DNA of 64,000 bases. Origin: Micromonospora humi. GTDB lineage: Bacteria > Actinomycetota > Actinomycetes > Mycobacteriales > Micromonosporaceae. Of the stretch, positions 13,187 to 23,352 are shown in pieces. Numbering within the stretch: the stretch's first letter is position 1; the number at the start of each line of letters is the position of its first letter. The translations under genes were made by a program, and so were the position numbers. Below the pieces are notes generated by a model that was not told the origin of the DNA, searched no databases, and saw only the letters and a list, made by a program, of their open reading frames with translations. The DNA lies in contig NZ_FMDM01000008.1 of the NCBI RefSeq assembly GCF_900090105.1, positions 242,146 through 306,145 on the forward strand, in the 5' to 3' direction.

Positions 13187-16100
13187 CCGACACCCTGACC
13201 GTCAGCGCCGCCTCCGGGGCGGACCTGCCCTGGCCGGACGCGACCCTCGCCGACCTGATCACCGACCGGGCCGCCCGGGTGCCGGACGCGGTGGCGGTAC
13301 GCCAGTGGGACACCCGGCTCACCTACCGGCAGCTCGTCGAGCGGGCCGCCGGGGTGGCCGCCGCGCTGCACGCGCACGGTGTCGGCCGGGGCGACCGGGT
13401 CGGCGTGTGCGGGGCCCGCACCCCGGACCTGGTGGTGACCGTGGTCGGTGTGCTGCTGGCCGGCGCCGCGTACGTGCCGCTGGAGCCGGGCGGCCCGCGG
13501 GACCGGTTGCGCGAGATCGCCCGGGACGCCGGCGTGCGGGTGGTGGTCGGCGACGCGGCGGTGGCCGAGTTCGGTGACGAGCCCGACGTCGAGGCGCTGG
13601 GCCTGCCCGGCCCGGCACCGCTCGCGCCCTGCCCGGCCCGCCCCGGGGACCCGGCGTACGTGCTGTTCACCTCCGGCTCCACCGGCCGCCCCAAGGGCGT
13701 GCTCACCACCCACCGCAACGCTGTCGAGTTCGTCACCGGGGTGACCGCGCTGACCGGCGCGGACGCGTCGATGCGCAGCCTCGGCATCGCCTCGCTCGGG
13801 TTCGACGCGGCCACCATGGACCTGTTCGTGCCGCTGACCCTCGGCGGCGCGGTGCAACTGCTCGGCGCCGACGACCGGGCCGACCCGGCCCGGCTGGCCC
13901 GGTTCGTCGCCGCGCACGAGGTGACCTGGGGCTTCATCACGCCGACCGTGCTCGCCCTGCTCGATCCGGCGGACGCGCCGTCGTGGCGGGTGCTGCTCTG
14001 CGGCGGCGAGGCGGTCCCGGCCGAGTTGGTCGCCCGCTGGTCGCCCGGCCGGCGGTTCCTCAACGGCTACGGGCCGACCGAGACCACCGTGCTGGCGGTC
14101 GGCGGTGACCTCACCCCGGCCGACACCGACCCGGTGCCGATCGGCCGGCCGCTGCCCAACCACCGCGCCTACGTGGTCGACGCCCAGCTGCGGCCGGTGC
14201 CGCCGGGGGAGACCGGCGAGCTGCTGATCGGCGGGCCGGGTCTCGCCGACGGGTACCTCAACCGGCCCGCGTTGACCGCCGAGCGGTTCGTGCCCGACGA
14301 GTTCGGCAACGTCCCGGGCGCGCGGCTCTACCGCACCGGCGACCTGGTCCGGCAGGCACCGGACGGTCGGATCGTCTACCTGGGCCGGGCCGACCGGCAG
14401 GTCAAGGTGCGCGGCCAACGCATCGAGCTGGGCGAGATCGAGGCGGTGCTGGCCGCCCACCCGGGCGTCGAGCGGGTCGTCGTGGAGGCGGTGCCCGGCC
14501 CGGCCGGCACCGAGCTCGTCGCGTTCCTCACCCCGGCCGCCGCGCCGGACGACGACGTGCTGCGGGCGTACGCCGAGCAGCGGCTGACCGCCGCGATGCT
14601 GCCGGCCCGGACGGTGCGGCTGGCCGCGCTGCCGGTCAGCCCGACCACCGGGAAGCTGGACCGGCCGGCGCTGCGCGAGCTGGCCGCCACCGCCGCGCCG
14701 GCCGACGTCACACCGGACGGCGGCGACCCGGTCGAGGTCGCGGTCCGGCGACTGTGGACCCGGCTGCTCGGCGTCGTGCCCGCGCCGGACAGCGACTTCC
14801 TCGCCGCCGGCGGCAACTCGATCGCCGCGATGCGGCTGGTCGCCGCGCTGCGCGCGGAGACCGGCCGCCAGGTGGACACCCGGGTGTTGTTCACCGACCG
14901 CACGTTCGCCGCGCTCGTCGACCGGGTCCGCGCCGCCGACCCGGCCGGCGGCGACGGCCTGACCACCGGCAACCCGCCCACGCTCTCCCCGCCGCAGCGG
15001 CGACTGTGGTTCATGGACCAGCTCGCGCCGTCGAGCGCGCCCTACAACATCGCGGTCGCGCACCGGCTGCGCGGACCGCTCGACGTCGCCGCGCTCGGCG
15101 CCGCCCTGCGCGTGGTGGCGGAACGGCACGACGTGCTGCGCTGGCGCATCGCCCAGCAGGGCGGCGTGCCCTACGCGGTGCGCGAGGAGCCGACCGACGT
15201 GGCGGTGCCGGTGGTCGACCTGACCGCCTCCGCCGCCGGGGACGCGGAGCTGGCAGCCATGCTCGCGGCCGGCGCCGGGCACGCGTTCGACCTGGCCACC
15301 GGCCCGCCCTGGCAGGTGACCGTCTACCGGCTCGCGGCCGAGGAGCACGTGCTGGCGGTGACCGTGCACCACGCGGTCTTCGACGGCTGGTCCGAGGCGC
15401 TGCTCTACGACGAGCTGGCGACCGCGTACGACCGGGCGCTGGGCCGGCCGACGCCGGGCCGCCCGCCGCTGCCCGCCACGTACGCCGACTACGCGGTGTG
15501 GCGGGAGGACCGCGACCGTCGGCGGGGCGAGGCCGACCTGGCCTGGTGGACCGGGCACCTCGCCGGCGCGCCGACCGTGCTGGAGCTGCCCCGCGACCGG
15601 CCCCGCCCGGCCGTGCAGACGTACGCCGGCGCGGAGGCCGCGGTCGCGCTGGACGAGTCGGCCGACCGGGCGGTCCGTGACCTGGCCGCCCGGCGGGGGA
15701 CCACCGTCGCGGCCGTGCTGCTGGCCGGCTTCGGCGAGCTGCTGCGCCGGCTCACCGGCGGTGCCGACCACGTGCTCGGCGCGATCGTCGCGGACCGGCG
15801 CCTCGCCGCGTTCGACGAGGTGATCGGGTTCTTCATCGACACCGTGCCGGTGCGGGTGCGCGCCGGCGGCAGCTTCGCCGAGCAGGTCGACAGGTGCGCC
15901 GCCGAGCTGCACGAGGTGACCGCGCACCCGGGCGCGCCGCTGGAACGCATCGTGGAGGCGCTCGGCGTCGGCCGGGACACCTCCCGGGCCCCGCTGGTGC
16001 AGGTGCTGTTCAACGTGCTCAACTTCGTTCCGCCCCGGCTGACCCTGGCCGACCTCACCGTCGAGGCGGTGCCGGTGCCGAAACCGGGGTCACCGTTCGA

Positions 16101-16683
16101 CCTCACGGTCTACGTGGTGGAGCGCGACGGCCGCGCCGGCGTCGAGGTGGTGCACAACCCGGACCTGTTCGAGGCCGAGCGGATCACCGCGCTCCTGGCC
16201 GACCTGGCCGCCCTGGTCGGCGCGCTCGCCGCCGACCCGGACGCGCCGGCCGGCGAGGTGGCCGCCGAGCTGCCCCGCCCGGCGGTCCGGGTGGCCGCGC
16301 TCGGCGCGATGACCGTGGTCGCCGCCGAGCCGGCCCGGGCGCCGCTGCCCGCCGGGCCGGACGCGCTCACCGCGACCGAGGAGCTGATCGCCGGCATCTG
16401 GCGGGACGTGCTCGGCCGGGACACCGTCGGCGTGGCCGACAACTTCTTCGACATCGGCGGCCACTCGATGGCCCTCGCCGCGGTGCACGCCCGGCTCACC
16501 GAGGCCACCGGCCGCTCGATCACCATGCTCGACCTGTTCCGTCACCCGACCGTGCGCGCGCTCGCCGCCAGCCTCGACGGCGCCGCCGAACGGCCGGAAC
16601 TGGCCCGCGCCGCGCTGCGCGCCGCCGCCCGGCGGGGCCGCGCCCGCCGTACCCCGCCACCCCGCCGACCTCACCAGCCGTGA
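13183..16683 (+). CDS. NRPS, A-T-C-T
   Basis: 1166 residues from GTG 13183 (4-nt overlap). The order is an adenylation domain (about 20-500; LFTSGSTGRPKG, NGYGPTE, YRTGD), a thiolation domain with GGNS (Ser546), a condensation domain (about 600-1030) with an intact HHAVFDG (His729, His730, Asp734), and a second thiolation domain with GGHS (Ser1095). The pocket reads D-A-M-F-L-G-G-V-L by eye, resembling small aliphatic (Val/Ile/Leu-like) codes but not matching one exactly. The second carrier has no adenylation domain of its own, so it must be loaded in trans. The C-terminal tail after residue 1130 is Arg/Pro-rich and may be a docking segment. Confidence 0.93.
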   Translation: MTDTLTVSAASGADLPWPDATLADLITDRAARVPDAVAVRQWDTRLTYRQLVERAAGVAAALHAHGVGRGDRVGVCGARTPDLVVTVVGVLLAGAAYVPLEPGGPRDRLREIARDAGVRVVVGDAAVAEFGDEPDVEALGLPGPAPLAPCPARPGDPAYVLFTSGSTGRPKGVLTTHRNAVEFVTGVTALTGADASMRSLGIASLGFDAATMDLFVPLTLGGAVQLLGADDRADPARLARFVAAHEVTWGFITPTVLALLDPADAPSWRVLLCGGEAVPAELVARWSPGRRFLNGYGPTETTVLAVGGDLTPADTDPVPIGRPLPNHRAYVVDAQLRPVPPGETGELLIGGPGLADGYLNRPALTAERFVPDEFGNVPGARLYRTGDLVRQAPDGRIVYLGRADRQVKVRGQRIELGEIEAVLAAHPGVERVVVEAVPGPAGTELVAFLTPAAAPDDDVLRAYAEQRLTAAMLPARTVRLAALPVSPTTGKLDRPALRELAATAAPADVTPDGGDPVEVAVRRLWTRLLGVVPAPDSDFLAAGGNSIAAMRLVAALRAETGRQVDTRVLFTDRTFAALVDRVRAADPAGGDGLTTGNPPTLSPPQRRLWFMDQLAPSSAPYNIAVAHRLRGPLDVAALGAALRVVAERHDVLRWRIAQQGGVPYAVREEPTDVAVPVVDLTASAAGDAELAAMLAAGAGHAFDLATGPPWQVTVYRLAAEEHVLAVTVHHAVFDGWSEALLYDELATAYDRALGRPTPGRPPLPATYADYAVWREDRDRRRGEADLAWWTGHLAGAPTVLELPRDRPRPAVQTYAGAEAAVALDESADRAVRDLAARRGTTVAAVLLAGFGELLRRLTGGADHVLGAIVADRRLAAFDEVIGFFIDTVPVRVRAGGSFAEQVDRCAAELHEVTAHPGAPLERIVEALGVGRDTSRAPLVQVLFNVLNFVPPRLTLADLTVEAVPVPKPGSPFDLTVYVVERDGRAGVEVVHNPDLFEAERITALLADLAALVGALAADPDAPAGEVAAELPRPAVRVAALGAMTVVAAEPARAPLPAGPDALTATEELIAGIWRDVLGRDTVGVADNFFDIGGHSMALAAVHARLTEATGRSITMLDLFRHPTVRALAASLDGAAERPELARAALRAAARRGRARRTPPPRRPHQP

Positions 16684-16718
16684 TGCCGCAACCCCGTGCG
16701 AATGAAGGACGACCTCCC

Positions 16719-19700
16719 ATGCAGAACGACATTCCCGCCGCCGACGACGGCATCGAACCCATCGCCATCGTCGGGTTGGCCGCCCGCCTGCCCGGCGCGG
16801 CAGACGTCGACGAGTTCTGGCGCAACCTGGTCGACGGCGTGGAGTCGACGACCGAGCTGACCCGCGAGGAGCAGCTCGCCCGTGGCGTCAGCGCCGACGA
16901 GGTCGACGACCCCAGCTGGGTGAACCGGGCCCCGCTCGTCGACGGCTACGACGAGTTCGACGCCGGCCTGTTCGGGATGACCGCCCGCGAGGCGGAGATC
17001 ACCGACCCGCAGCACCGGCTGTTCCTGGAGAGCTGCTACACCGCGTTGCAGGACGCCGGCTACGACCCGGGCCGCTACGCCGGCGCGGTCGGCGTGTACG
17101 CGGGCACCGGCGGCACCACCTACCTGAACCGTTACGTGCTGCGCAACAAGCGGGTCGGCGGCAGCCCGCACGGCGCGGTCTCCATCGCCACCGGCAATTC
17201 GCCGAACTACGTGGCCACCAACGTGTCGTACCGGCTCGACCTGCGTGGCCCGAGCCTCACCGTGCACACCGCCTGCTCCACCTCGCTGGTGGCGTTCCAC
17301 CTGGCCTGCGAGGCGCTGCGCAACGGCGAGTGCGACATGGCCCTGGCCGGCGGCGTCAACATCGAGCTGCCGCACGCCGGCTACCTCGGCATGGACGGCT
17401 TCACCTCGCCGGACGGGCGGTGCCGCCCGTTCGACGCCGACGCGAACGGCACGGTCTGGGGCAGCGGCGTCGGCGTCACCCTGCTCAAGCGCCTCTCCGA
17501 CGCGATCGCCGACGGCGACACCATCCGCGCGGTGGTGCTCGGCAACGCGATCAACAACGACGGCGCCGGCAAGGTCGGCTTCACCGCACCCAGCATCGAC
17601 GGGCAGGTGGAGGCCGTCGCCCAGGCCGTCGGGCTGGCCGGGATCGACCCGCGCAGCATCAGCTACGTCGAGGCGCACGGCACCGGCACCGCGCTCGGCG
17701 ACCCGATCGAGATCGCCGCGCTCTCCGCCGTCTACACCCGTGACACCGATGACCGGGGCTGGTGCGGCATCGGCTCGGTGAAGTCCAACATCGGCCACCT
17801 CAGCCAGCCCTCCGGCATCGTCAGCGTGATCAAGACGGTGCTCGCCATGGAACACGGGCTGATTCCGCCGACCATCAACTACGAGACGCCGAACCCGGCC
17901 ATCGACTTCGCCGACACCCCGTTCTACGTGGCGAACACGCTGACCAAGTGGGACGCCGACGGCGGGCCGCGCCGGGCCGGGGTCAGCTCGTTCGGCATCG
18001 GCGGCACCAACGCGCACGTCGTGCTGGAGGAGGCGCCGGCCGCGTACCGGTCGGAGCGGCGGGTCCGCCCCGCGCACCTGCTCCAGGTGTCGGCGAAGAC
18101 CCTCACCGCGCTGGACGCCGCGGTCCGCGACCTCGCCGACCACCTGGAGCGCGCCACCGCCGGCGGCCCGGACCTGCTCGCCGACGTCGCGCACACGCTG
18201 CGGATCGGCCGGCAGCGCTACCCGCACCGGGCCGCCGTGGTCGCCGGCGACCCGCAGGCCGCCGCCGCCGCGCTGCGCGACCGGCGCAGGGCGCAGCGGG
18301 GCGTCGCCGACGGGCCCGCCCCCCGGGTGGCCTTCCTGTTCAGCGGGCAGGGCTCGCAGTACGCCGGCATGGGCGCCGAGCTGTACGCCGAGGACCCGAC
18401 GTTCGCCGCCGCCGTCGACGAGTGCGCCGAACTGCTCCACCCCGAGCTGGGCCTGGACATCCGGGACCTGATCCTCGGCCGGGACCCGGAGGCGGCGACG
18501 AAGCTCACCGAGACCCGCTGGACCCAGCCCGCCCTGTTCACCGTCGAGTACGCGCTCGCCGCCGCGTGGCGCGCCGCCGGCGTCACCCCGGCCGCGATGA
18601 TCGGCCACTCCATCGGCGAGTACGTGGCCGCCACCGTCGCCGGGGTGCTCAGCCTCCCCGACGCGCTGCGGGTGGTGGCCGCCCGGGGCCGGCTCATGCA
18701 CGCCCTGCCGGCCGGGTCCATGCTGGCCGTCACACTCGACGAGTCGGCGGTCGCCGACCGGCTGCCCGAGGGCCTGTCGGTGGCCACCGTGAACGGCCCC
18801 GGCACCTGCGTGGTGGCCGGCGAGACCGCGCTGGTCGAGGCGTTCGCGGAGAGCCTGGGCAGCAAGAACAAGTCGAAGCTGCTGCGCACCTCGCACGCCT
18901 TCCACTCGCCGATGATGGACCCGATCCTCGACGAGTTCACCGCGCTGATGGCGAGCGTGCCGCTGCGCGCGCCGGCGATGCCGTTCGTGTCCAACGTGAC
19001 CGGCACCTGGATCACCGACGCGCAGGCCACCGACCCGGCGTACTGGGCGGCGCACCTGCGCCGGCCGGTCCGCTTCGGCGCGTGCGTCGCCACCCTGCTC
19101 GCCGAGGGCACCTGGGCGCTGGTCGAGTGCGGTCCCGGCCGGCAGCTCGCCAACCTGGCCCGGATGCAGGTCGCCAAGGCCGGCGAGGCGCAGCGCGCGC
19201 TCACCCCGCTGGGCAGCCTGCCCGGGCCGGGGGAGCCCACCGGCGACCTGGCCACGCTGCTCGGCACCGCCGGCGCGCTGTGGTGCGCCGGGGCGCCGGT
19301 GGACCTGGCCGTCGACCCGGACGCGCGGCGGGTGCCGCTGCCCACGTACCCGTTCGAGCGGCGCCGCTACTGGGTCGACCCGGACCCGGTGCGCGCGGAG
19401 GCCGCGGCGCCGGTGGAGACCGGCCCCCGCCCGCTGCCGGAGTGGTTCGCCGTGCCGGTGTGGCGGCAGGCCGCGCCGGCCCGCGCGGTCGAGCCGCTCG
19501 GCCGCTGCCTGGTGCTGGCGGACGGCCCGCGCGGCGAGGCGCTCGTCGCCGCGTTGCGCGCCGCCGGCGACGACCCGGTCGAGGTACGCGCCGGCGCCGC
19601 GTTCACCGCCACCGCGACCGGCTTCCGGCTGCGCCCCGGCGCCCGGGAGGACGCCGAGGCGCTGGTCGCCGCGCTCGGCGCGGACCTGCCCCGGCGGATC

Positions 19701-22175
19701 GTGCACGCGTTCGCGCTCGACGGCGAACCGGCCGGCACCGACGTGGCCGCCGCCTGGGCGGCCCAGGAGCGCGGCTTCTTCGGCGCGCTGCACCTGGTGC
19801 AGGCGCTCGCCGGCGCCGGCCTGACCGCCGACGAGGCGGGTGTCCGCCTCGACCTGGTCACCGCCGGCATCGGCGACGTGCGCGGCGACGACCTGGTCCG
19901 GCCGGAGCACGCCACGCTCGCCGGCCTGGCCCGGGTGCTCCCGGTGGAGCTGCCCGGCCTCACCGTCCGGCTGCTCGACGCCGATCCCGCCGCGCGCGGG
20001 GTGGCCGCGCTCGCGGTGGAGCTGCGCAGCCCCGTCGACCCGGAGCACCCGGAGGTGGCACTGCGCCGCGACCGGCGCTGGGTGGCGGGGTACGAGCAGG
20101 TCACCGTGGCCGCCGAGGACGAGCCGGGCGTGCTGCGCGAGGAGGGCCGCTACCTGATCACCGGCGGTCTCGGCGGCATCGGCGTCACCCTGGCCGAGGA
20201 CTTCGCCCGCCGGGCCCGCGCCAAGCTCGTGCTGCTGGCCCGCTCCGGCCTGCCCGAGCGCGACGACTGGGACGCGCACCTGGCGGTGCACGGCGGCGCG
20301 GACCGGGCCGGCCGGGCCATCGCGGCGATCCGCCGGATGGAGGCCGCCGGCGCGGAGGTGCTGGTGCTCGCCGCCGACGTCACCGACGCGGCGGACCTGC
20401 GCCGGGTGCGGGCCGAGGCGGAGCGCCGCTTCGGCGGGCTGGACGGCATCGTGCACGCCGCCGGCCTGCCCGGCGGCGGCATGGCCGAGGTCAAGGAGCG
20501 GGCCGAGGCGGAGCGGGTGCTCGCGCCGAAGCTCGCCGGCACGCTGGCGCTGGCCCAGGTCTTCGGCGACCTGCCGCTGGACTTCGTGGCGCTCTGCTCG
20601 TCGATCACCGCGGTGATCGGTGGGTTCGGCCAGGTCGACTACTGCGCCGCGAACAACGTGTTGGACGCGCTGGCCCGCTCGGGCGCCGGGTTCCGGGCGC
20701 CGGTGGTGTCGCAGAACTGGGGCGGCTGGGCCGAGGTCGGCATGGCGGTGGAGACCGCCGCGCCGGCCGCGTTCCGGGCCGCCGGGCGGGACACCGTGAC
20801 CAGCGCGGTCACCCACCCGGTGCTGACCACGATGGTCGTCGGGCCGGACGGCACCGTGCTGCACGGGCTGGTCGCGGCGGACACCCACTGGCTGCTCGAC
20901 GAGCACCGGATCGGCGGGGTGCCGGTGGTGCCCGGCACCGCCCACCTGGAGTCGGTGCGGGCCGCGGTGGTCGCCGCGCTGCCCGCGCCCGCGCCGGACG
21001 CCGCGGTGGAGCTGCGCGACGTGGTCTTCCTGGAGCCGTTCTCGGTGCCCGACGGCACCGTCGCCCAGTACCGGGTGGAGCTGGCCCCGACCGAGGACGG
21101 CGTGGACTTCACCGTGGCCAGCCTCGCCGCCGGCCGGCTGCGCCCGCACGTACGCGGCACCGCCGGCTGGACCACCGAGGCCGCGTCGCCGGCCGTACCG
21201 GCCGAGGTCGCCGGCCGGCGGGTCGACGACGACGCCTCGTTCGGGCGCGGTCGCACCAGCATGCTCACGTTCGGGCCGCGCTGGGCGGCGCTGGCCGAGC
21301 ACCACCTCGCCGACGGGGAGGAGCTGGCCCGGGTGGAGGCGCCCGCCGCCGCACTGGGCGACCTGCCCGACTGGGGGCTGCACCCGGCACTGCTCGACGT
21401 GGCCACCGCGTTCGGCCGCGGCCAGGGCAGCGGCACCTACCTGCCGCTGTCCTACGGGCGGATCGTGGTGCGCGGGTCGCTGCCGGCGCGGTTCCACAGC
21501 CACCTGCGGCACCGGCCCGCGGCCACCGACGAGGTGGTCGCCGCCGACCTGTCGCTGCGCGACCCGGACGGCCGGGAGCTGGTCGCGATCAGCGACTTCG
21601 TGCTGCGTCGGGTGGACCAGGGCGCGGTCACCGGCAACCTCGCGGAGGCCGCGGAGGCGACCGACGCGCCGGCCGCGGTCACCGAGGACATCCGGCCGGT
21701 CGACGGCGCGGAGGCGTTCCGCCGCAGCCTCGCCGCCGGCCTGGGCGCGCAGGTGGTCATCGCCACCCGCACCGTCGCCGACATCCGGCGCCGGGCCGCC
21801 CGGGTCACCACGGACAGCCTGGCCGAGGAGACCGACGCCCCGGCCGGCCCGGCCACCGCCGGCGGCGGCTCGGCCGCGCCCGGCACCGAGCTGGAGAGGA
21901 CCATCGCCCAGGTGTGGCGTGACGGCCTCGGTGTCACCGACGTCGGCGTCGACGACGACTTCTTCGCCCTCGGCGGCAACTCCCTGGTCGCCGTGCAGCT
22001 GATCGCCGCGATGCGCAAGGCGACCGGGGTGCGGCTGCCGATGCGCAGCCTCTTCGAGACCCCCACCGTGGCCGGACTGGCGGCCCGGATCGAGGAGCTT
22101 CGCGCCGAGACGCCCGCCGACCAACCGGCCGCCCCGGCGGCGATCCCGGCCATCCCGCGACTGCCCCGCGGCTGA
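16719..22175 (+). CDS. Type I polyketide synthase module, KS-AT-KR-DH-ACP
   Basis: 1818 residues from ATG 16719, preceded by GAAGGA; an in-frame ATG at 16683 in a TGATG overlap is the alternative. The ketosynthase keeps Cys186, His320 and His360. The acyltransferase has GHSIGEYVAA (Ser631) and HAFH (726-729), the pattern of malonyl-CoA-specific domains. The ketoreductase has GGLGGIG and Ser1294/Tyr1308/Asn1312 and lacks an LDD motif. A dehydratase-like domain follows, with HRIGGVPVVP (His1396) and HPALLD (Asp1560), but Ala is found where Gln/His is usual four residues later. The ACP Ser is 1755. KR before DH is unlike the usual AT-DH-KR order. It adds one reduced, possibly dehydrated, C2 unit. 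Confidence 0.93.
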   Translation: MQNDIPAADDGIEPIAIVGLAARLPGAADVDEFWRNLVDGVESTTELTREEQLARGVSADEVDDPSWVNRAPLVDGYDEFDAGLFGMTAREAEITDPQHRLFLESCYTALQDAGYDPGRYAGAVGVYAGTGGTTYLNRYVLRNKRVGGSPHGAVSIATGNSPNYVATNVSYRLDLRGPSLTVHTACSTSLVAFHLACEALRNGECDMALAGGVNIELPHAGYLGMDGFTSPDGRCRPFDADANGTVWGSGVGVTLLKRLSDAIADGDTIRAVVLGNAINNDGAGKVGFTAPSIDGQVEAVAQAVGLAGIDPRSISYVEAHGTGTALGDPIEIAALSAVYTRDTDDRGWCGIGSVKSNIGHLSQPSGIVSVIKTVLAMEHGLIPPTINYETPNPAIDFADTPFYVANTLTKWDADGGPRRAGVSSFGIGGTNAHVVLEEAPAAYRSERRVRPAHLLQVSAKTLTALDAAVRDLADHLERATAGGPDLLADVAHTLRIGRQRYPHRAAVVAGDPQAAAAALRDRRRAQRGVADGPAPRVAFLFSGQGSQYAGMGAELYAEDPTFAAAVDECAELLHPELGLDIRDLILGRDPEAATKLTETRWTQPALFTVEYALAAAWRAAGVTPAAMIGHSIGEYVAATVAGVLSLPDALRVVAARGRLMHALPAGSMLAVTLDESAVADRLPEGLSVATVNGPGTCVVAGETALVEAFAESLGSKNKSKLLRTSHAFHSPMMDPILDEFTALMASVPLRAPAMPFVSNVTGTWITDAQATDPAYWAAHLRRPVRFGACVATLLAEGTWALVECGPGRQLANLARMQVAKAGEAQRALTPLGSLPGPGEPTGDLATLLGTAGALWCAGAPVDLAVDPDARRVPLPTYPFERRRYWVDPDPVRAEAAAPVETGPRPLPEWFAVPVWRQAAPARAVEPLGRCLVLADGPRGEALVAALRAAGDDPVEVRAGAAFTATATGFRLRPGAREDAEALVAALGADLPRRIVHAFALDGEPAGTDVAAAWAAQERGFFGALHLVQALAGAGLTADEAGVRLDLVTAGIGDVRGDDLVRPEHATLAGLARVLPVELPGLTVRLLDADPAARGVAALAVELRSPVDPEHPEVALRRDRRWVAGYEQVTVAAEDEPGVLREEGRYLITGGLGGIGVTLAEDFARRARAKLVLLARSGLPERDDWDAHLAVHGGADRAGRAIAAIRRMEAAGAEVLVLAADVTDAADLRRVRAEAERRFGGLDGIVHAAGLPGGGMAEVKERAEAERVLAPKLAGTLALAQVFGDLPLDFVALCSSITAVIGGFGQVDYCAANNVLDALARSGAGFRAPVVSQNWGGWAEVGMAVETAAPAAFRAAGRDTVTSAVTHPVLTTMVVGPDGTVLHGLVAADTHWLLDEHRIGGVPVVPGTAHLESVRAAVVAALPAPAPDAAVELRDVVFLEPFSVPDGTVAQYRVELAPTEDGVDFTVASLAAGRLRPHVRGTAGWTTEAASPAVPAEVAGRRVDDDASFGRGRTSMLTFGPRWAALAEHHLADGEELARVEAPAAALGDLPDWGLHPALLDVATAFGRGQGSGTYLPLSYGRIVVRGSLPARFHSHLRHRPAATDEVVAADLSLRDPDGRELVAISDFVLRRVDQGAVTGNLAEAAEATDAPAAVTEDIRPVDGAEAFRRSLAAGLGAQVVIATRTVADIRRRAARVTTDSLAEETDAPAGPATAGGGSAAPGTELERTIAQVWRDGLGVTDVGVDDDFFALGGNSLVAVQLIAAMRKATGVRLPMRSLFETPTVAGLAARIEELRAETPADQPAAPAAIPAIPRLPRG

Positions 22176-22208
22176 CACCCCCCGACGCAAACAAGGAGAC
22201 ACCGCATC

Positions 22209-23162
22209 ATGAGCGAGACAACCGCCACGCTCCCGGTGGTCGTCGAGAACGACGGCCGGCCGTTGACCGACCTCATCGCGGCCCGGCGCGCCGAGCTGCG
22301 GGACACCCTGGTCACCAGCGGCGGGCTGCTGTTCCGCGGCTTCGACGTGGGTGGCGTGGACGGCTTCGACGCCGCCGTGCGCGCCCTGGCCGGTGAGCCG
22401 CTGACCTACACCGAGCGTTCCTCGCCCCGGCACTCCATCAAGGGCCGGGTCTACACCTCGACCGACTACCCGCCGGACGAGGAGATCTTCCTGCACAACG
22501 AGAACTCGTACCAGGCGCGGTGGCCGCTGACGCTGTTCTTCTACTGTGTCACCGCCCCGCAGACCCAGGGCGCCACGCCGCTGGCCGACGTGCGCCGGGT
22601 CCACGAGCTGATCGACCCGGCGGTGCGGGAGGAGTTCGTCCGGCGGCGCTGGATGCTGGTGCGCAACTTCCACGGCGACTTCGGCACCCGCTGGCAGGAG
22701 GTGTTCAACACCGAGAGCCGCGCCGAGGTCGAGTCGTACGCGGCGGCCAACGGGATCACCGTGGAGTGGGTCGGCGCGGACGGCCTGCGGACCCGCGCGG
22801 TGCGCGACGCGGTGCACCACCGGCCCGGCTCGGACACGCCGCGCTGGTTCAACCACGCCACGTTCTTCCACCTCAGCACCCTGCCGAAGGACTACCAGGA
22901 GGGGCTGCTGGCCATGTTCGGCGCCGACGGGCTGCCGTCGAACACCTACTACGGCGACGGCGGCGAGATCCCCGCCGACGTCATGGACCACCTGCGCGCC
23001 GCCTACCGGGCGGCCACGGTCCGCTTCGACTACCAGCGCGACGACGTGCTGGTGGTCGACAACATGACGGCCGCGCACGGCCGGGAGCCGTTCACCGGCC
23101 CCCGGAAGATCGCCGTGGCGATGGCCGAGGCGTACACCCCCGACACCGCTGGAGCGAACTGA
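22209..23162 (+). CDS. SyrP/TauD-type Fe(II)/2-oxoglutarate-dependent hydroxylase
   Basis: 317 residues from ATG 22209 with an AAGGAGA ribosome site. The facial triad is visible as His96-x-Glu98 (LHNENSY) and His290 (TAAHGREPF), with Arg299 for 2-oxoglutarate. PRWFNHATFFH and the lengths match SyrP-like enzymes that beta-hydroxylate carrier-bound Asp/Asn-type residues in NRPS pathways. The C-A-T protein encoded 190 bp downstream has an Asn-like code, so beta-hydroxyasparagine is a reasonable prediction. Whether it acts on the free or the tethered amino acid cannot be read here. Confidence 0.85.
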   Translation: MSETTATLPVVVENDGRPLTDLIAARRAELRDTLVTSGGLLFRGFDVGGVDGFDAAVRALAGEPLTYTERSSPRHSIKGRVYTSTDYPPDEEIFLHNENSYQARWPLTLFFYCVTAPQTQGATPLADVRRVHELIDPAVREEFVRRRWMLVRNFHGDFGTRWQEVFNTESRAEVESYAAANGITVEWVGADGLRTRAVRDAVHHRPGSDTPRWFNHATFFHLSTLPKDYQEGLLAMFGADGLPSNTYYGDGGEIPADVMDHLRAAYRAATVRFDYQRDDVLVVDNMTAAHGREPFTGPRKIAVAMAEAYTPDTAGAN

Positions 23163-23163
23163 C

Positions 23164-23352
23164 ATGGCCGAACCCCGATTCCTGGTCGTCCGCAACGACG
23201 AGGAGCAGTACTCGATCTGGTCGGCCGACCGGGAGCTGCCCGCCGGCTGGCACGACACCGGCTTCGCCGGCAGCCGCGAGGAGTGCCTGGCCCACGTGGA
23301 CGAGGTCTGGACCGACATGCGTCCCCGCTCGGTGCGCGAGGGAATCTCATGA
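23164..23352 (+). CDS. MbtH-like adenylation-domain partner
   Basis: 62 residues starting MAEPRFLVVRNDEEQYS. The MbtH signature is present: NDEEQYSIW, ELPAGW and VDEVWTDMRP. MbtH proteins bind adenylation domains and are often needed for their folding or activity. Its stop overlaps the next NRPS start (ATGA), so it is made together with the C-A-T protein, one of its likely partners. Confidence 0.95.
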   Translation: MAEPRFLVVRNDEEQYSIWSADRELPAGWHDTGFAGSREECLAHVDEVWTDMRPRSVREGIS

